Shown here: positions 50,466-60,900 of the stretch, piece after piece
How the letters are laid out: each line of letters starts with the position of its first letter
How positions within the stretch are numbered: the first letter of the stretch is position 1
Source: Anaerotruncus sp.
GTDB taxonomy: Bacteria; Bacillota; Clostridia; Oscillospirales; Acutalibacteraceae
Direction of reading: 5' to 3'
DNA: 64,000 nt
Assembly: GCA_022009795.1 (NCBI GenBank)
Contig: CP091724.1
Coordinates: 496,001 to 560,000 of the forward strand
Made by a program: the position numbers and the translations under genes
The notes under the pieces: generated by a model
The model's database searches: none
The model's input: only the letters and a program-made list of their open reading frames with translations
Told to the model about the DNA's origin: nothing

Positions 50466-51599
50466 TTGGAAAAAAATTATTGATTTGAAGGATATTACCG
50501 TTAAATACGGCGATAATGTAATACTTGATAAATTAAATCTTTCAATAAATAAAAAAAGAGTTCATAACGCTGCTTGGTCCTTCCGGCTGCGGCAAAACAA
50601 CCACTCTTCGCTGCTTAGCGGGTTTTTGTTGAGCCCAACGGAGGCGATATAGTGTTTGAGGGTAAGGTAATAAACGATATCCCGCCGCATAAACGCAAGG
50701 TAAACACTATCTTTCAGCGCTATGCTCTTTTTTCGCATATGAATGTTTTTGAAAATGTGGCTTTCGGCCCCGAAATTCAAAAAATGAGCAAAAGCGAAAT
50801 TCGCAAAACTGTTGCCGAAATGCTTGAGCTCGTCAATTTAAAGGGCTTTGAAAAGCGGCAAATAAGCAGCCTTTCGGGCGGTCAGCAGCAAAGGGTGGCA
50901 ATCGCGCGCGCACTTGCAAACAGGCCGCATGTGCTGCTGCTTGACGAGCCTCTCGGTGCGCTTGATTTAAAGCTTCGCAAGGATATGCAAAAGGAGCTTA
51001 AAGCCATTCAAAAACGACTTGGCATAACATTTATTTATGTTACTCACGATCAGGAAGAAGCGCTTTCCATGAGCGATCGCGTTGTTGTTATGGACAAGGG
51101 TAAAATTCAGCAAATCGGCACTCCCGAGGATATATATAACGAGCCTGTAAACGCATTTGTTGCAGACTTCATCGGCGAATCGAATATAGTTGATGCCGTT
51201 ATGATTAAGGATTATTATGTTCGCATTTCGGGTGTTGTGTTTGATTGCCTTGATAAGGGATTCGAACCTAACGAAAAGGTGGAAGCCGTTATTCGCCCGG
51301 AGGATATAAAAATCCACGAGCTCGGCACAAAAGACACACTTCCCGGCAAGGTTACGGATGTTGTGTTTAAGGGCACATTCTTTGAAACCTTCGTTGATGT
51401 CGGCGGCTTCATTTGGCTTGTGCAAACAACGGAATATCATAAGGTGGGCGAAACCATCGGTATGTATATCGATGCCGATTCGATTCATGTTATGAAGCGC
51501 AGTGAATACAGCGGCGAATTCGGCGATTATTCCTGCTTCTCGGATGAATTTGACCATATTAACGACGCCGATTATGATTGGGAGGCCGAAAATGAGTAA
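50466..51599 (+). CDS. potA: Spermidine/putrescine ABC transporter ATP-binding protein PotA, frameshifted
   Basis: About 378 residues: Walker A LLGPSGCGKTTTLRCLAGF (after frame repair near 50555-50610), Q-loop TIFQRYALFSHMNVFENV, signature LSGGQQQRVAIARAL, Walker B LLLDEPLGALDLKLRKDMQ, H-loop YVTHDQEEAL. C-terminal TOBE domain VIRPEDIKIHELG. Start TTG 50466 with AGAGGAAG upstream. First of four overlapping genes for polyamine uptake. Confidence 0.92.
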
Positions 51600-52421
51600 A
51601 AGCCTTTCAAGAAAGCTTGTTGATAAGCCTTATATAGTGTGGTCGGTGTTGTTTATAATCGCGCCGCTTGTTATGGTGCTTTTATTATGCTTTCACGGAT
51701 ACCTCAGGTGCTTTTTCGCTTTCAAGTATAAACGCAATTCCCGCCTACACATCCACGATTTTACTTTCGGTTATTTACGGTGTAATTGCTTCTGCGATAT
51801 GCCTTTTAATCGGTTATCCGTTTGCATATTTGCTCACTAAAAACAAAGCTGAGCACGCAAAGTATGATGGTTTTGCTTGTTATGCTTCCGATGTGGATGA
51901 ATTTCCTTATCAGAACATATTCGTGGATGACGATTTTGGGCGACAGCGGTATTATAAACACTGTTTTAGGCGTTCTCGGCTTGGGAAGCGTTAAGCTTAT
52001 AAATACCGGCGGCGCCGTTATTTTGGGCATGGTCTATAATTTCTTGCCTTATATGATTTTGCCGATTTATTCCGTTATTTCAAAAATGGATAATTCGCTT
52101 ATCGAGGCCGCTCAGGATCTCGGCTCATCCAAGGCGCAGATTTTTCGCAAGGTTATTATGCCGCTTTCTCTTCCAGGTGTTATAAGCGGAATAACCATGG
52201 TTTTCGTGCCCTGCGTTTCCACGTTCTATATCACTCAAAAGCTCGGCGGCGGCCAAGTTGTTTTGATAGGCGATATAATCGAAACACAGTTTCAAACGGC
52301 AAATAACTATCACCTCGGCGCAAGTCTTTCGCTCGTGCTGATGGTGCTTATAATTATGTGCCTCGGAATAATGAATTTCCTCGGCGCGGATCAAGAATCG
52401 GAAGGGGGAGTTATCATATGA
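51592..52421 (+). CDS. potB: Spermidine/putrescine ABC transporter permease PotB, frameshifted
   Basis: About 277 residues with six membrane helices: PYIVWSVLFIIAPLVMVLL, IYGVIASAICLLIGYPFAYLL, MMVLLVMLPMWMNFLIRTYSW, INTGGAVILGMVYNFLPYMILPIY, and the EAA loop EAAQDLGSSKAQIFRKVIMPLSLPGVISG that docks on PotA. Frames break near 51690 and 51860. ATG 51592 overlaps potA; the stop overlaps potC. Confidence 0.9.
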
Positions 52422-53241
52422 ATAAAGCAAAGCTTTCCCCCGGTGCAAAAATCTATATGGCGCTTATTCTGATATTTCTTTATGCGCCTATTGCCGTTAT
52501 GGCTGTTTTTTCGTTTAACAGCAGTGCGGGCACCTATGTTTTTCACAGGCTTTTTCCACAAAATGGTGGAGCGAGATGTTTCACAATTCCGCGGCCATGG
52601 GTGCGCTTAAAAACACCTTGCTTCTTGCCGTTTGCAATGCCCTTGCAGCAACCGTTATCGGTACAATGGCGGCGGTAGGGATATATAATTACAGAAATAA
52701 GCATCTTAAAAGTGCCGTTATGACGGTTACAAATATCCCGATGATGAACCCCGAAATAGTAACCGGTATTTCGATGATGCTGCTTTTTGTTTTCGCGGCA
52801 GGTATCGTGAATAAGTCAAATGCGCTCAATTTTTGGTCGCTTCTTATTGCGCATATAACCTTTTCATTGCCGTATGTGGTGCTTAATGTGCTGCCGAAAT
52901 TAAAGCAGTTTGATATAAATGTGTATGAAGCGGCGGTTGACCTCGGCTGCAAGCCCGTTAAAGCTTTTTTTAAGGTTGTGCTTCCGAATATAATCACGGG
53001 TATTATAACCGGCCTTGTAATGAGCTTTACGCTTTCGCTTGATGATTTCATCATATCTTATTTCACAAATGGCCCAAGCTTTCAAACGCTTCCCATTTAT
53101 ATATTTTCACTCACAAAAAAAAGGGTAAAGCCGGATATGTATGCGCTTTCAACCCTTATGTTCCTTGTTGTTCTTGTGCTGCTTATTTTGATGAATATTG
53201 CGCAAAATAAAGCCGAAAAAAGAAAGGGGGAGGGCAGATGA
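52418..53241 (+). CDS. potC: Spermidine/putrescine ABC transporter permease PotC, frameshifted
   Basis: About 274 residues, six helices; begins KIYMALILIFLYAPIAVMAVFSFNSS. NTLLLAVCNALAATVIGTMAAVGIY, the EAA loop YEAAVDLGCKPVKAFFKVVLPNIITGI and SLDDFIISYFTNGPSFQTLPI are typical PotC. One frame break near 52550. ATG 52418 overlaps the potB stop; its own stop overlaps the potD ATG. Confidence 0.92.
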
Positions 53242-54519
53242 AAAAGCTTGTTTCATTTTTTCTTTGTCTTGTGCTTTCCCTTTGTGCAACATATTCCGTT
53301 GCGTTTGCCGCGGTTGATGACGACGATGTTTTTCACCGCCGAGCAGATTGAATATTATAAGAGCCTCGGTCTTCAGGGCACAACGGTGAATGTTTATAAC
53401 TGGGGCGAATATATTTCAGATGGCTCCGAGGATTCCATAGATGTTGTTTCGGAATTCGAAAGGCTAACTGGCGCAACGGTTAATTACACCAATTACGAAT
53501 CAAACGAAAATATGTATTCAAAGCTTGCAGGCGGCGGCGTTTCATATGATGTTGTCGTTCCGAGTGATTATATGATTGAAAGGCTTGCCGATGAGGGAAT
53601 GCTTCAGGAAATTGATTGGAACAATGTTCCCAACAGGGCTTTGATTGACGAAAAATATCAAAATCTGTATTTCGACCCGGAACAAAAATATTCGCTTTGC
53701 TATAATGTCGGCACCACGGTGCTTATTTATAATAAAAATCTTGTTTCCGAAACGCCCGACAGTTGGAGCGTGCTTTGGGACGAGCAATATAAAGGCAAGG
53801 TGCTGATGTTTAACAACTCGCGCGATGCTTTTGCAATTGCCCAGGCAATGCTCGGCCAGAATTTTAACTCACAGGATGAAAGCGATTGGAACAAAGCCGC
53901 AGAGCTTCTTGCCGAGCAAAAGGATAAAACAAATCCCGTTTATGTTATGGACGAGGTTTTTAATCTTATGGAAAGCGGCGAATATGCATTTGCCACTTAC
54001 TATGCCGGCGATTATGCGCTTATGGCAGATAATAATCCCGATTTGGGCTTTTGCTTTCCCAAAGAGGGCGTAAATATTTTTTTACGATGCATTTTTGTAT
54101 TCCCACCTGTGCGCAGAATAAAAAAAGGCGCCGAGGCGTTTATCAATTTTATGCAGGAGCCGCAGGTGGCGCTTGAAAATTCGGAATTTATCTATTACGC
54201 CTCACCTAATGTAACTGTCAGAGAAAACGAGGATTCCTCGCTTTACGGCAACGAAGCCGTTTATCCCGAAGAGCAACCCGAAGGACAGTATTTCAATAAT
54301 TTGCCTCAAAATATATTGGAGCTTCAGTCCGATTTGTGGACGAGGGTTAAAAGCGGTCAGCTGTCGTTCAACAGCAAAAGCCGCGAAAAAAGAATTTATA
54401 TCGAATTTTCCGTGATCGTCGGCCTTGCGGTGCTCGGCGTCGGCGCTAAGCTTATATATGATGCCAAAAGCAGAAGATTTGAAGATTTGAGTGATGTTTA
54501 TGAGCAAAATTCAAAATAA
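53238..54519 (+). CDS. potD: Spermidine/putrescine-binding protein PotD with C-terminal membrane anchor, frameshifted
   Basis: A signal peptide KKLVSFFLCLVLSLCATYSVAFA is followed by the periplasmic-binding fold: TVNVYNWGEYISDGSEDSIDVVSEFERLTGA, DVVVPSDYMIERL, YNVGTTVLIYNKNLV and FFPKEGVN-like strands. The lipobox-like LSLC lacks the small residue before Cys, and a hydrophobic helix EFSVIVGLAVLGVGAKLIYDA lies at the C-terminus, so the protein seems anchored by its tail. About 425 residues. Frame breaks near 53320 and compensating ones at 54080-54125. Confidence 0.9.
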
Positions 54520-55173
54520 TGCCGATTTCAAAAATTGCCGCTGTGTGATTTTCGATTTGGACGGCACTTTGGTTAACACTATCGACGATTTGGGCCTTGC
54601 ATGCGATTATTTGCTGAAAAAAGCAGGCAGGCCGCTTAAATGGAGTGTTGATGATTACAGGCAATTCGTTGGCAACGGCGCCAAGTTGCTTGTTAAGCGC
54701 GCATTTGAGGATACCTTGTCCGACGAAGAGCTTGAGCGCCAGTACGAACTCTTTAAGCCCGAATATGATGCAATTAAGCTTGACCATGCATATATTTATC
54801 CCGGTATTAAAGAAGTTCTTGAAGGACTTAAAGCGGCGGATAAAAAGCTGATTGTGTGCACCAATAAGCCTAATGTTGCGGCAAACGGCATGATCGAAGC
54901 TCTTTTCGGCAAAGATGTGTTCGATATTGTGCGCGGTAATGTGGACGGCAAACCGAAAAAGCCCGATCCCACTGTGCCGCGCGAATTGATTGCTTCTCTC
55001 GGCGTTTTGCCGGATGAATGCGTTTGGATAGGTGACAGTGATGTCGATATCCGCTCGGCTCAAAAATTTGGGGTGCAAAAAGCATTGGCGTAACTTGGGG
55101 CTTCAGAAGTAGAGATTTACTTGAATCCTGCGGCGCCGATGTTATAGTTGATGAGCCGAAAAAAATATTTTAA
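54500..55173 (+). CDS. HAD-family phosphatase, phosphoglycolate phosphatase-like (Gph/PpaX), frameshifted
   Basis: About 224 residues: motif I VIFDLDGTLVNTIDD, cap domain, motif II LIVCTNKPN, motif III Lys in GKPKKPDP and motif IV VWIGDSDVDIRSA. After a frame shift near 55080, IGVTWGFRSRDLLESCGADVIVDEP completes the typical Gph C-terminus. Substrate may be 2-phosphoglycolate or pyrophosphate. It overlaps the last 20 bases of potD. Confidence 0.87.
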
Positions 55174-55204
55174 AAACTTTTTGATATTTTTTTGCAAATA
55201 AGTG

Positions 55205-55233
55205 TTGACATTTCAATTCTTATCTGTTATAAT
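55205..55233 (+). promoter_or_regulatory. Promoter of tRNA-Leu (GAG)
   Basis: Perfect consensus: TTGACA (55205-55210), 17 bases, TATAAT (55228-55233), 14 bases before the tRNA. Confidence 0.9.
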
Positions 55234-55247
55234 CTCAATCGTTGTGA

Positions 55248-55332
55248 GCGAGAGTGGCGGAATCGGCAGACGCGCACGTTTGAGGGGCGTGTGGGGCGAC
55301 TCGTACGGGTTCAAGTCCCGTCTCTCGCACCA
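55248..55332 (+). tRNA. tRNA-Leu (GAG)
   Basis: Class II tRNA: acceptor GCGAGAG/CTCTCGC with encoded CCA, anticodon arm CACGT-TTGAGGG-GCGTG giving GAG, long variable arm, T arm with GGTTCAA. Confidence 0.93.
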
Positions 55333-55335
55333 AAG

Positions 55336-55370
55336 AGCGGTTATTTCCATCTGGATTTAACCGCTTTTTT
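55336..55370 (+). terminator. Terminator of tRNA-Leu (GAG)
   Basis: AGCGGTTA/TAACCGCT 8-bp stem followed by six T. Confidence 0.85.
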
Positions 55371-55419
55371 ATTTTGTCTTTTCCGATTTGCGGTCTTGCA
55401 GAAATTAGAGGGTGAGTAT

Positions 55420-56480
55420 ATGGCTTATTCAAAAAAAGAAACAATGCGCTTGAATTTTATCGCTTTGTTTTTTTATAGTTTTCATATTTTTTTATGCATT
55501 TTTCGCTCTTACGGCGGATTTGAGGGTGATAAGAATTATTTTGCCGCCGGCTATCTCGGCGTTGAATATTTTTTTCATTCTCAGCGGCTTTTTTTATGAT
55601 GCAAAAAAATCGAAAAGCTGTTTGCTTCAAATAATTCCTTAAATCCCGAAAAAAGCACGGTTTCGTTTTTTTGCTGCCAGAGTCAAAAGGCTTTATCCGC
55701 TTTATATTTTTCTCGCTTTTTTTCTCTTTTTATGCTTGCGGTTAAAATCGTTAAGCCCGAATACGGCTTGCTTTCACATGCGAAAGACGGCTTTGCGGAT
55801 TTCTTTATGCTTCAGGTGTTTTTTTGAAAAAAAGAGCCGGTTAATCTGCACCTGTGGTTTGTAAGCGGGCTTCTTTGGGGCTCCTTTCTCGCTTATTATC
55901 TTGCCGTTAAATATCGCGAAAAATACACCTGTATTATCGCTCCGCTTGCTTTTCTCGGCTTTGCGGGGTATTGCTTCACAAATTTCGGAAAGATTGATAT
56001 AACAAGCACTTCACCCGTTTTCCTTGGCGCGTTTTTCAGGGCCTTTTCAGAGATAGGTATCGGCTGCACACTTTATTGCATTTATAATAAGCTTAAAAAC
56101 CGTGATTTTTGCAAGCTTGATAAAATCATGATCTCCGTTTTGGAAATCATATTGCCGCTTTTGTGCGGATATATCGCGTGGCGCGGGCATTGGAATATTC
56201 TTGATTTTATAGCCCTTTTTTTGCAATTTGCGCGCTTATTCTCGTTACCGCGCTCGGGCAGGGCGTTGTTTCAAAATTTCTCAATAATAAATTCAGCGGC
56301 TTTCTCGGATCAATAACTTATGCCATGTATTTGAATCAGGCAGTGTTTATTTATATCGGCGAGCGCGATTTCAATTGCGAATTTTGGCTTCTTGTGCTTG
56401 TTGACCTTGCCTGCCTTGTTGCATTCTCTGCCGTTTTAACGGCTGCTTATAATAAAATTGTATCTAAATTAAAAAAATAA
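55420..56480 (+). CDS. Acyltransferase-3 family membrane protein (OafA/YrhL-like), frameshifted
   Basis: About 350 residues with around ten hydrophobic segments. After joining frames the N-terminus reads FIALFFYSFHIFFYAF, then GYLGVEYFFILSGFFY, the family motif of O-acetylating acyltransferases; the usual catalytic His-Arg region is present only loosely (RVKRLYPLY). Later segments: LHLWFVSGLLWGSFLAYYLAVKY and ITYAMYLNQAVFIY. It may acetylate cell-wall or surface polysaccharide. At least six frame breaks. GAGGGTGA before ATG 55420. Confidence 0.8.
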
Positions 56481-56513
56481 ATCATTTAATAAAAAGATTG
56501 GCGGTGAAGTTAA

Positions 56514-57447
56514 ATGAGGCTTGTAACCCTGTCTTTTTATAAGGATTTTAAATGCATCGCGGGCGCGTGCCCGGATTCCTGCTGTCAGGGATGGGAGGTT
56601 GACGCGGATGAACACTCGCTTGCGTATTACGAAACACTTGCCGGTGAAATCCGCGAAAGAATAGGCAGCGTGCTCGATAAGGACGAATACGGCAACACGG
56701 TTTTTCGCCTTACTTCCAATAAACGCTGCCCCTTTTTAAACGATGATAATTTATGTGATATGCATATCGCAATCGGGGGAGAGCATACTCCGTTTACCTG
56801 CCGCACTTTTCCGCGCTTCATAAACGATTTCGGCGGCACACGCGAAATGGGCATTTCCTATTCGTGCCCTGTTGCGGCGGATATAATGTGGAGCGAAAAA
56901 ACTGATTTTGACTTCGTGAGCGAAATAAACGATTTGCCGCCGTCGCTCAACGATATTGACGCCGAGCTTTATTTTCAGCTTTTGACCGCACGCAAAAAAG
57001 CGTATGAGATTGTTAAAAATTCCGCGCAGCCTCTTAATAAGCGCATGATTGAGCTTCTCGATTTCGGCGTGCAGCTTCAAAACGAGATTGAGCCGTATGA
57101 GGAGGGAAGTGCTCCTGCGCCTTTTGCCAGCACTTTTGATAATCCCGAGCTGATTAACCCGGAGTGGCGCGAAAAGGTTCAAAACGCCGAATTTAATCCC
57201 TCTGCAATCAACTCCAAAAGCTGCGAGAATATTGCCGTGTATTTCCTTTTCAGATATTTTTATGCAGGCTGTGTATGACGGCGATGTGCTTTCAAAAATC
57301 AAAGCCGCCGCCGTGGGGCCGCTCATTCCCGCATTTTTTTCGGTAATGACGCGTGGACGGTGCACCTTTGGAGCAAGGAAACCGAGCACAGCGATGTGAA
57401 TATGGAAAGATATAAAAAAAGAGCTTCGCAATAATTTTTGCTCTTAA
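56514..57447 (+). CDS. Flagellin lysine-N-methylase (FliB)-family protein, frameshifted
   Basis: Cysteine cluster typical of the family: FKCIAGACPDSCCQGWEVDAD, then CPFLNDDNLCDMHIAIGGEHTPFTCRTFPRF and a later YSCPVA. These Cys probably bind zinc or an Fe-S cluster. About 310 residues when the end is repaired (NDAWTVHLWSKETEHSDVNMERY). FliB was named for methylating flagellin, but there is no flagellar gene in the window, and the family is common in non-motile clostridia, so the true substrate is open. Frame breaks near 57260 and 57340. Confidence 0.82.
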
Positions 57448-57523
57448 TGCTTCGGAATTAAAGAAATATTATATGTTTTGATTTATTTTTGATTATAATA
57501 TGTTTGATTTGTTATGATTATTT

Positions 57524-57555
57524 AAGCACCCGATGCGAATTCGGGTGCTTTTTTT
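57524..57555 (+). terminator. Terminator after the FliB-like gene
   Basis: AAGCACCCGA/TCGGGTGCTT perfect 10-bp stem followed by a T run. The rest of the 450-base gap to 57903 is AT-rich and holds only the promoter and leader hairpin of the next gene. Confidence 0.92.
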
Positions 57556-57749
57556 ATGCTCAGAAAGTGATTGATTGTGTAAAATTTATGTAAATTAAAT
57601 ATGAACATAGCGCAGATTTATATGCATATAATGGGATTGAAACTCTAATAAGTGCAAATATTAAATTCACAGCGTGAATATCGGACAATTAAACTTATGA
57701 CAATATCGTAAATCTGTATAAATTACAAAGGGAATTGTTAATTTTTTTA

Positions 57750-57778
57750 TTGACAAATAATTATCAGTATAATATTAT
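57750..57778 (+). promoter_or_regulatory. Promoter of the giant GH43 gene
   Basis: TTGACA (57750-57755), 17 bases, TATTAT (57773-57778). A 7-bp palindrome ATTGCCG-N10-CGGCAAT (57799-57822) lies in the roughly 120-base leader, and AAGGAGG precedes the ATG. Confidence 0.7.
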
Positions 57779-57903
57779 AAATACGATGTATTTTAAAAAT
57801 TGCCGTAATTATATGCGGCAATGATGCCTGTGCAAATTATGCAGCGGATGCAGTCAGTAAATCCCGCATTTTCGGCACGGTATGTTTATAAGGAGGCAAA
57901 ATT

Positions 57904-60900
57904 ATGAAAAAACATTTTTCAAAAAAAGCAATTGCGCTGTTTCTTGCTGTGCTTATGCTTGTCACAAGTGCGCCTTTAGTTGCGTTCGCCGACGGCACAA
58001 CATGGACTCGTGCTGCTTCCACGGATTTCACCAAATCAACTTGGGGTGAAAAGGCAACTTCGGGCAACGATACCCGCCGCCAGATAACCGGTTCTGCTTA
58101 TGTTGACGGCGATAAGACCATGAACTGGACTGCGAACTCATATAAAGACAATAAAATGACGCTTGACAGTAAAGGCCTTTATATTGCAGACGGTTATACT
58201 TTCATGAATCAGTATTCCGGCCTTGGCTATACACCCATCACAGGTGCAGACAGCTTTAAGGTTGATTTGGAATATACTGTTCAAAACGACAAGTCTTCCG
58301 TAACAGGCAGATACGGCTTTTTGGCAATAGGTATGTCCGATTCGGCTGTTCAGGGAAAGCAAAATGCAAGCATGAATGATCCAAGCTGGGCTTTTGTGCA
58401 AGACCTTTGCGGCCCTGCTTATTCGGCAGGTAACACCCTCACCGACACTGGAGACAGCTCTTATAACCTTTCTCATAACTCAACGGTTTTGAAGCAGTAT
58501 CAAACATATCACTATGTTTTAACTTATAATGACGGCTATTTCCATGCTTACATTACCGATGCAAGCGGAAAGCTTGTTCAAAACCTTTTCAAGGGCTACT
58601 CTAAAATAGACACTTCCAAAATCACAAATATCGCAATCGGTGACGATAATAACAGCTATTACTGCGATGATCAGCTTTATAACGGCATCACTTTCTACAC
58701 CGGCACAAAGTCTGACGCAACGCCCAATAAGCTCCCTGCAGATGTTAATAAATATCTCTTCGCTTATTTCACCGGTAACGACAGTGAGTATATCCGCTTC
58801 GCTGTTTCTGACGACGGTGAAAACTTCGAGGCATTAAACGGCAACAGAACATTTGTTAATCAAACAACAACGGAATCATATCCTAAGAAAGACGGCGTTC
58901 CCTCAACCGGCTCGGGCACTGCGGCCTCCGGCCACGCAAGAGACCCGTATATCTTCCGTGCGGAAGACGGCAGCTATTATATGCTTGCAACGGATATGGA
59001 TTCTAAGAACGGCTCATCCTGGAGCGGCAACAGCAAAATTATGTGCTGGCATATCACCGATCTCGGCGATATTGAAAGCGCTGTTCCTTGGAATATTGAT
59101 CTTAAGGATGTTTTCGGCAAGGATATAGACAGAGCTTGGGCTCCTCAGGCAATTTGGGATGCAAACCGCCAAGAGTATATGCTTTATCTCTCCATAAAAA
59201 CGGCGGATAACGGCTCAACGGTGCTCTATTATGTTTACACACCCGATTTCCAAACCTTCACTTCCGAGCCTGCGCTTTTGATGTCCAACACATCTGCTCA
59301 ATACAGCTCCTCCAATAAAACCGTTGATACCATAGACGGCGATATCACTTACGATTCGGCAAAGAACCTTTACTATATGTTCTATAAGAACGATGATAGT
59401 GACGATCTCTATTGGGCAACAAGTGCCAACATTAACGGCCCATATGCCGGCACATCTGTTTTCAACGGCGACGGCGGCGATAAAGACCTTTCACATCTTG
59501 AAGGTGTTCAGGTTTACAGAAACCTTGCAAATGAATCATATTACCTTATTGCCGATACATACGGCAATCCCATCTTTGCGCAGTTTAAGGGTAACGATCT
59601 TGATACCATTTACGGCCAAAGAAACTCAGCGGGTAATATTAACCATCTTTCTCCGCGTCACGGCTCCGTAACATATATTTCTTCATCCGATTATGATAAG
59701 CTCGCAACTAAATACGGCAAAGAAACCTATGATTCATCGGGTGTTATGTCCGGCGAAGATATAAACGATTGCCTTGTTGCAAGATATTTCACAAATTCGG
59801 ATTTAACTTATGATGCTGCAGATAAAAACGGCAGAAACACTCTTGTTAATGTCGGCGCAACCGCAGTAACTACGAAAGATGCAAACGGCAAAACAATTGC
59901 AGCGGCTCGCTTCCAGCCGACTGATGCCGTAAACACTTCCGGCACAAAGAACGGCGGTTATGCTTATCTTAATAACACAACCGATTTGTTTAACGGCGTA
60001 GATGATAAATCGGGCGTAACCTTCTCTTGGTACGGTTATTCAACAAAAACAAGCCTCGATGGGCAAAATGACTTCAGTGGTCACTTCTTTGATTGGACTT
60101 CCGCTAAGGAACCCGGCACTCTTGCTTGGGATTCCGCAACAGAGTCGCAATTGAATAATGCTTATATGTATGTAACAGCCGCTAACTCGCTCGGCGTAAA
60201 TAATAACGGCACCAATAATTTCATGAAGGGCTATATGGGCACTGATAATCTTAACAGCTGGCACCTTTATACCATGACTGTTACAGATTCTTATATCCAT
60301 TATTTCGTAGACGGTCAGCTCATCAAAACCACCTACAACAAGGATATGAAGTCCGTTAATAAGCAGGGCACTCCGCTTTATTTCTCTGATTCTCAGGGCT
60401 CAACGATAGAAAGATTAAAATCAGGAAATCTCTTCTTCGGTATTTCTTCCTATGCTCAGGACCTTATGCTTGATGGTTATATTTCCGATTTCAGAATTTA
60501 TAACAGAGCGCTTTCTGCATCTGATATAACAAAATCCCTTGCAGAGCTTGATGATGTTTATCCCACAACCGCATTGGATAAAAATGCCCGTTCATATTTT
60601 GACCCGTTTGAAACAACAACAATCGGCACAAACAATTACACTGCATATGGTGCAACCGTTGCCGATCCCAAATCAATTCAGGGTCAGGTCGGCAGCTTTG
60701 CGCAGGCAAGCGGAGTAGGCTTTGATTCGCACTACACTTATGCCGCTAATGATTCTGCCGCAAACGGCTACACTATCAGCACCTATTATAATCCGGGTGA
60801 AACGATTAACACCGGCACTGTATTCTCGCTTGGCAAGGCGTCCGGCTCTGCCGCATCACGCGCTTACTTTGAGCTCTCGGAAGACGGCACTCTTCATTAT

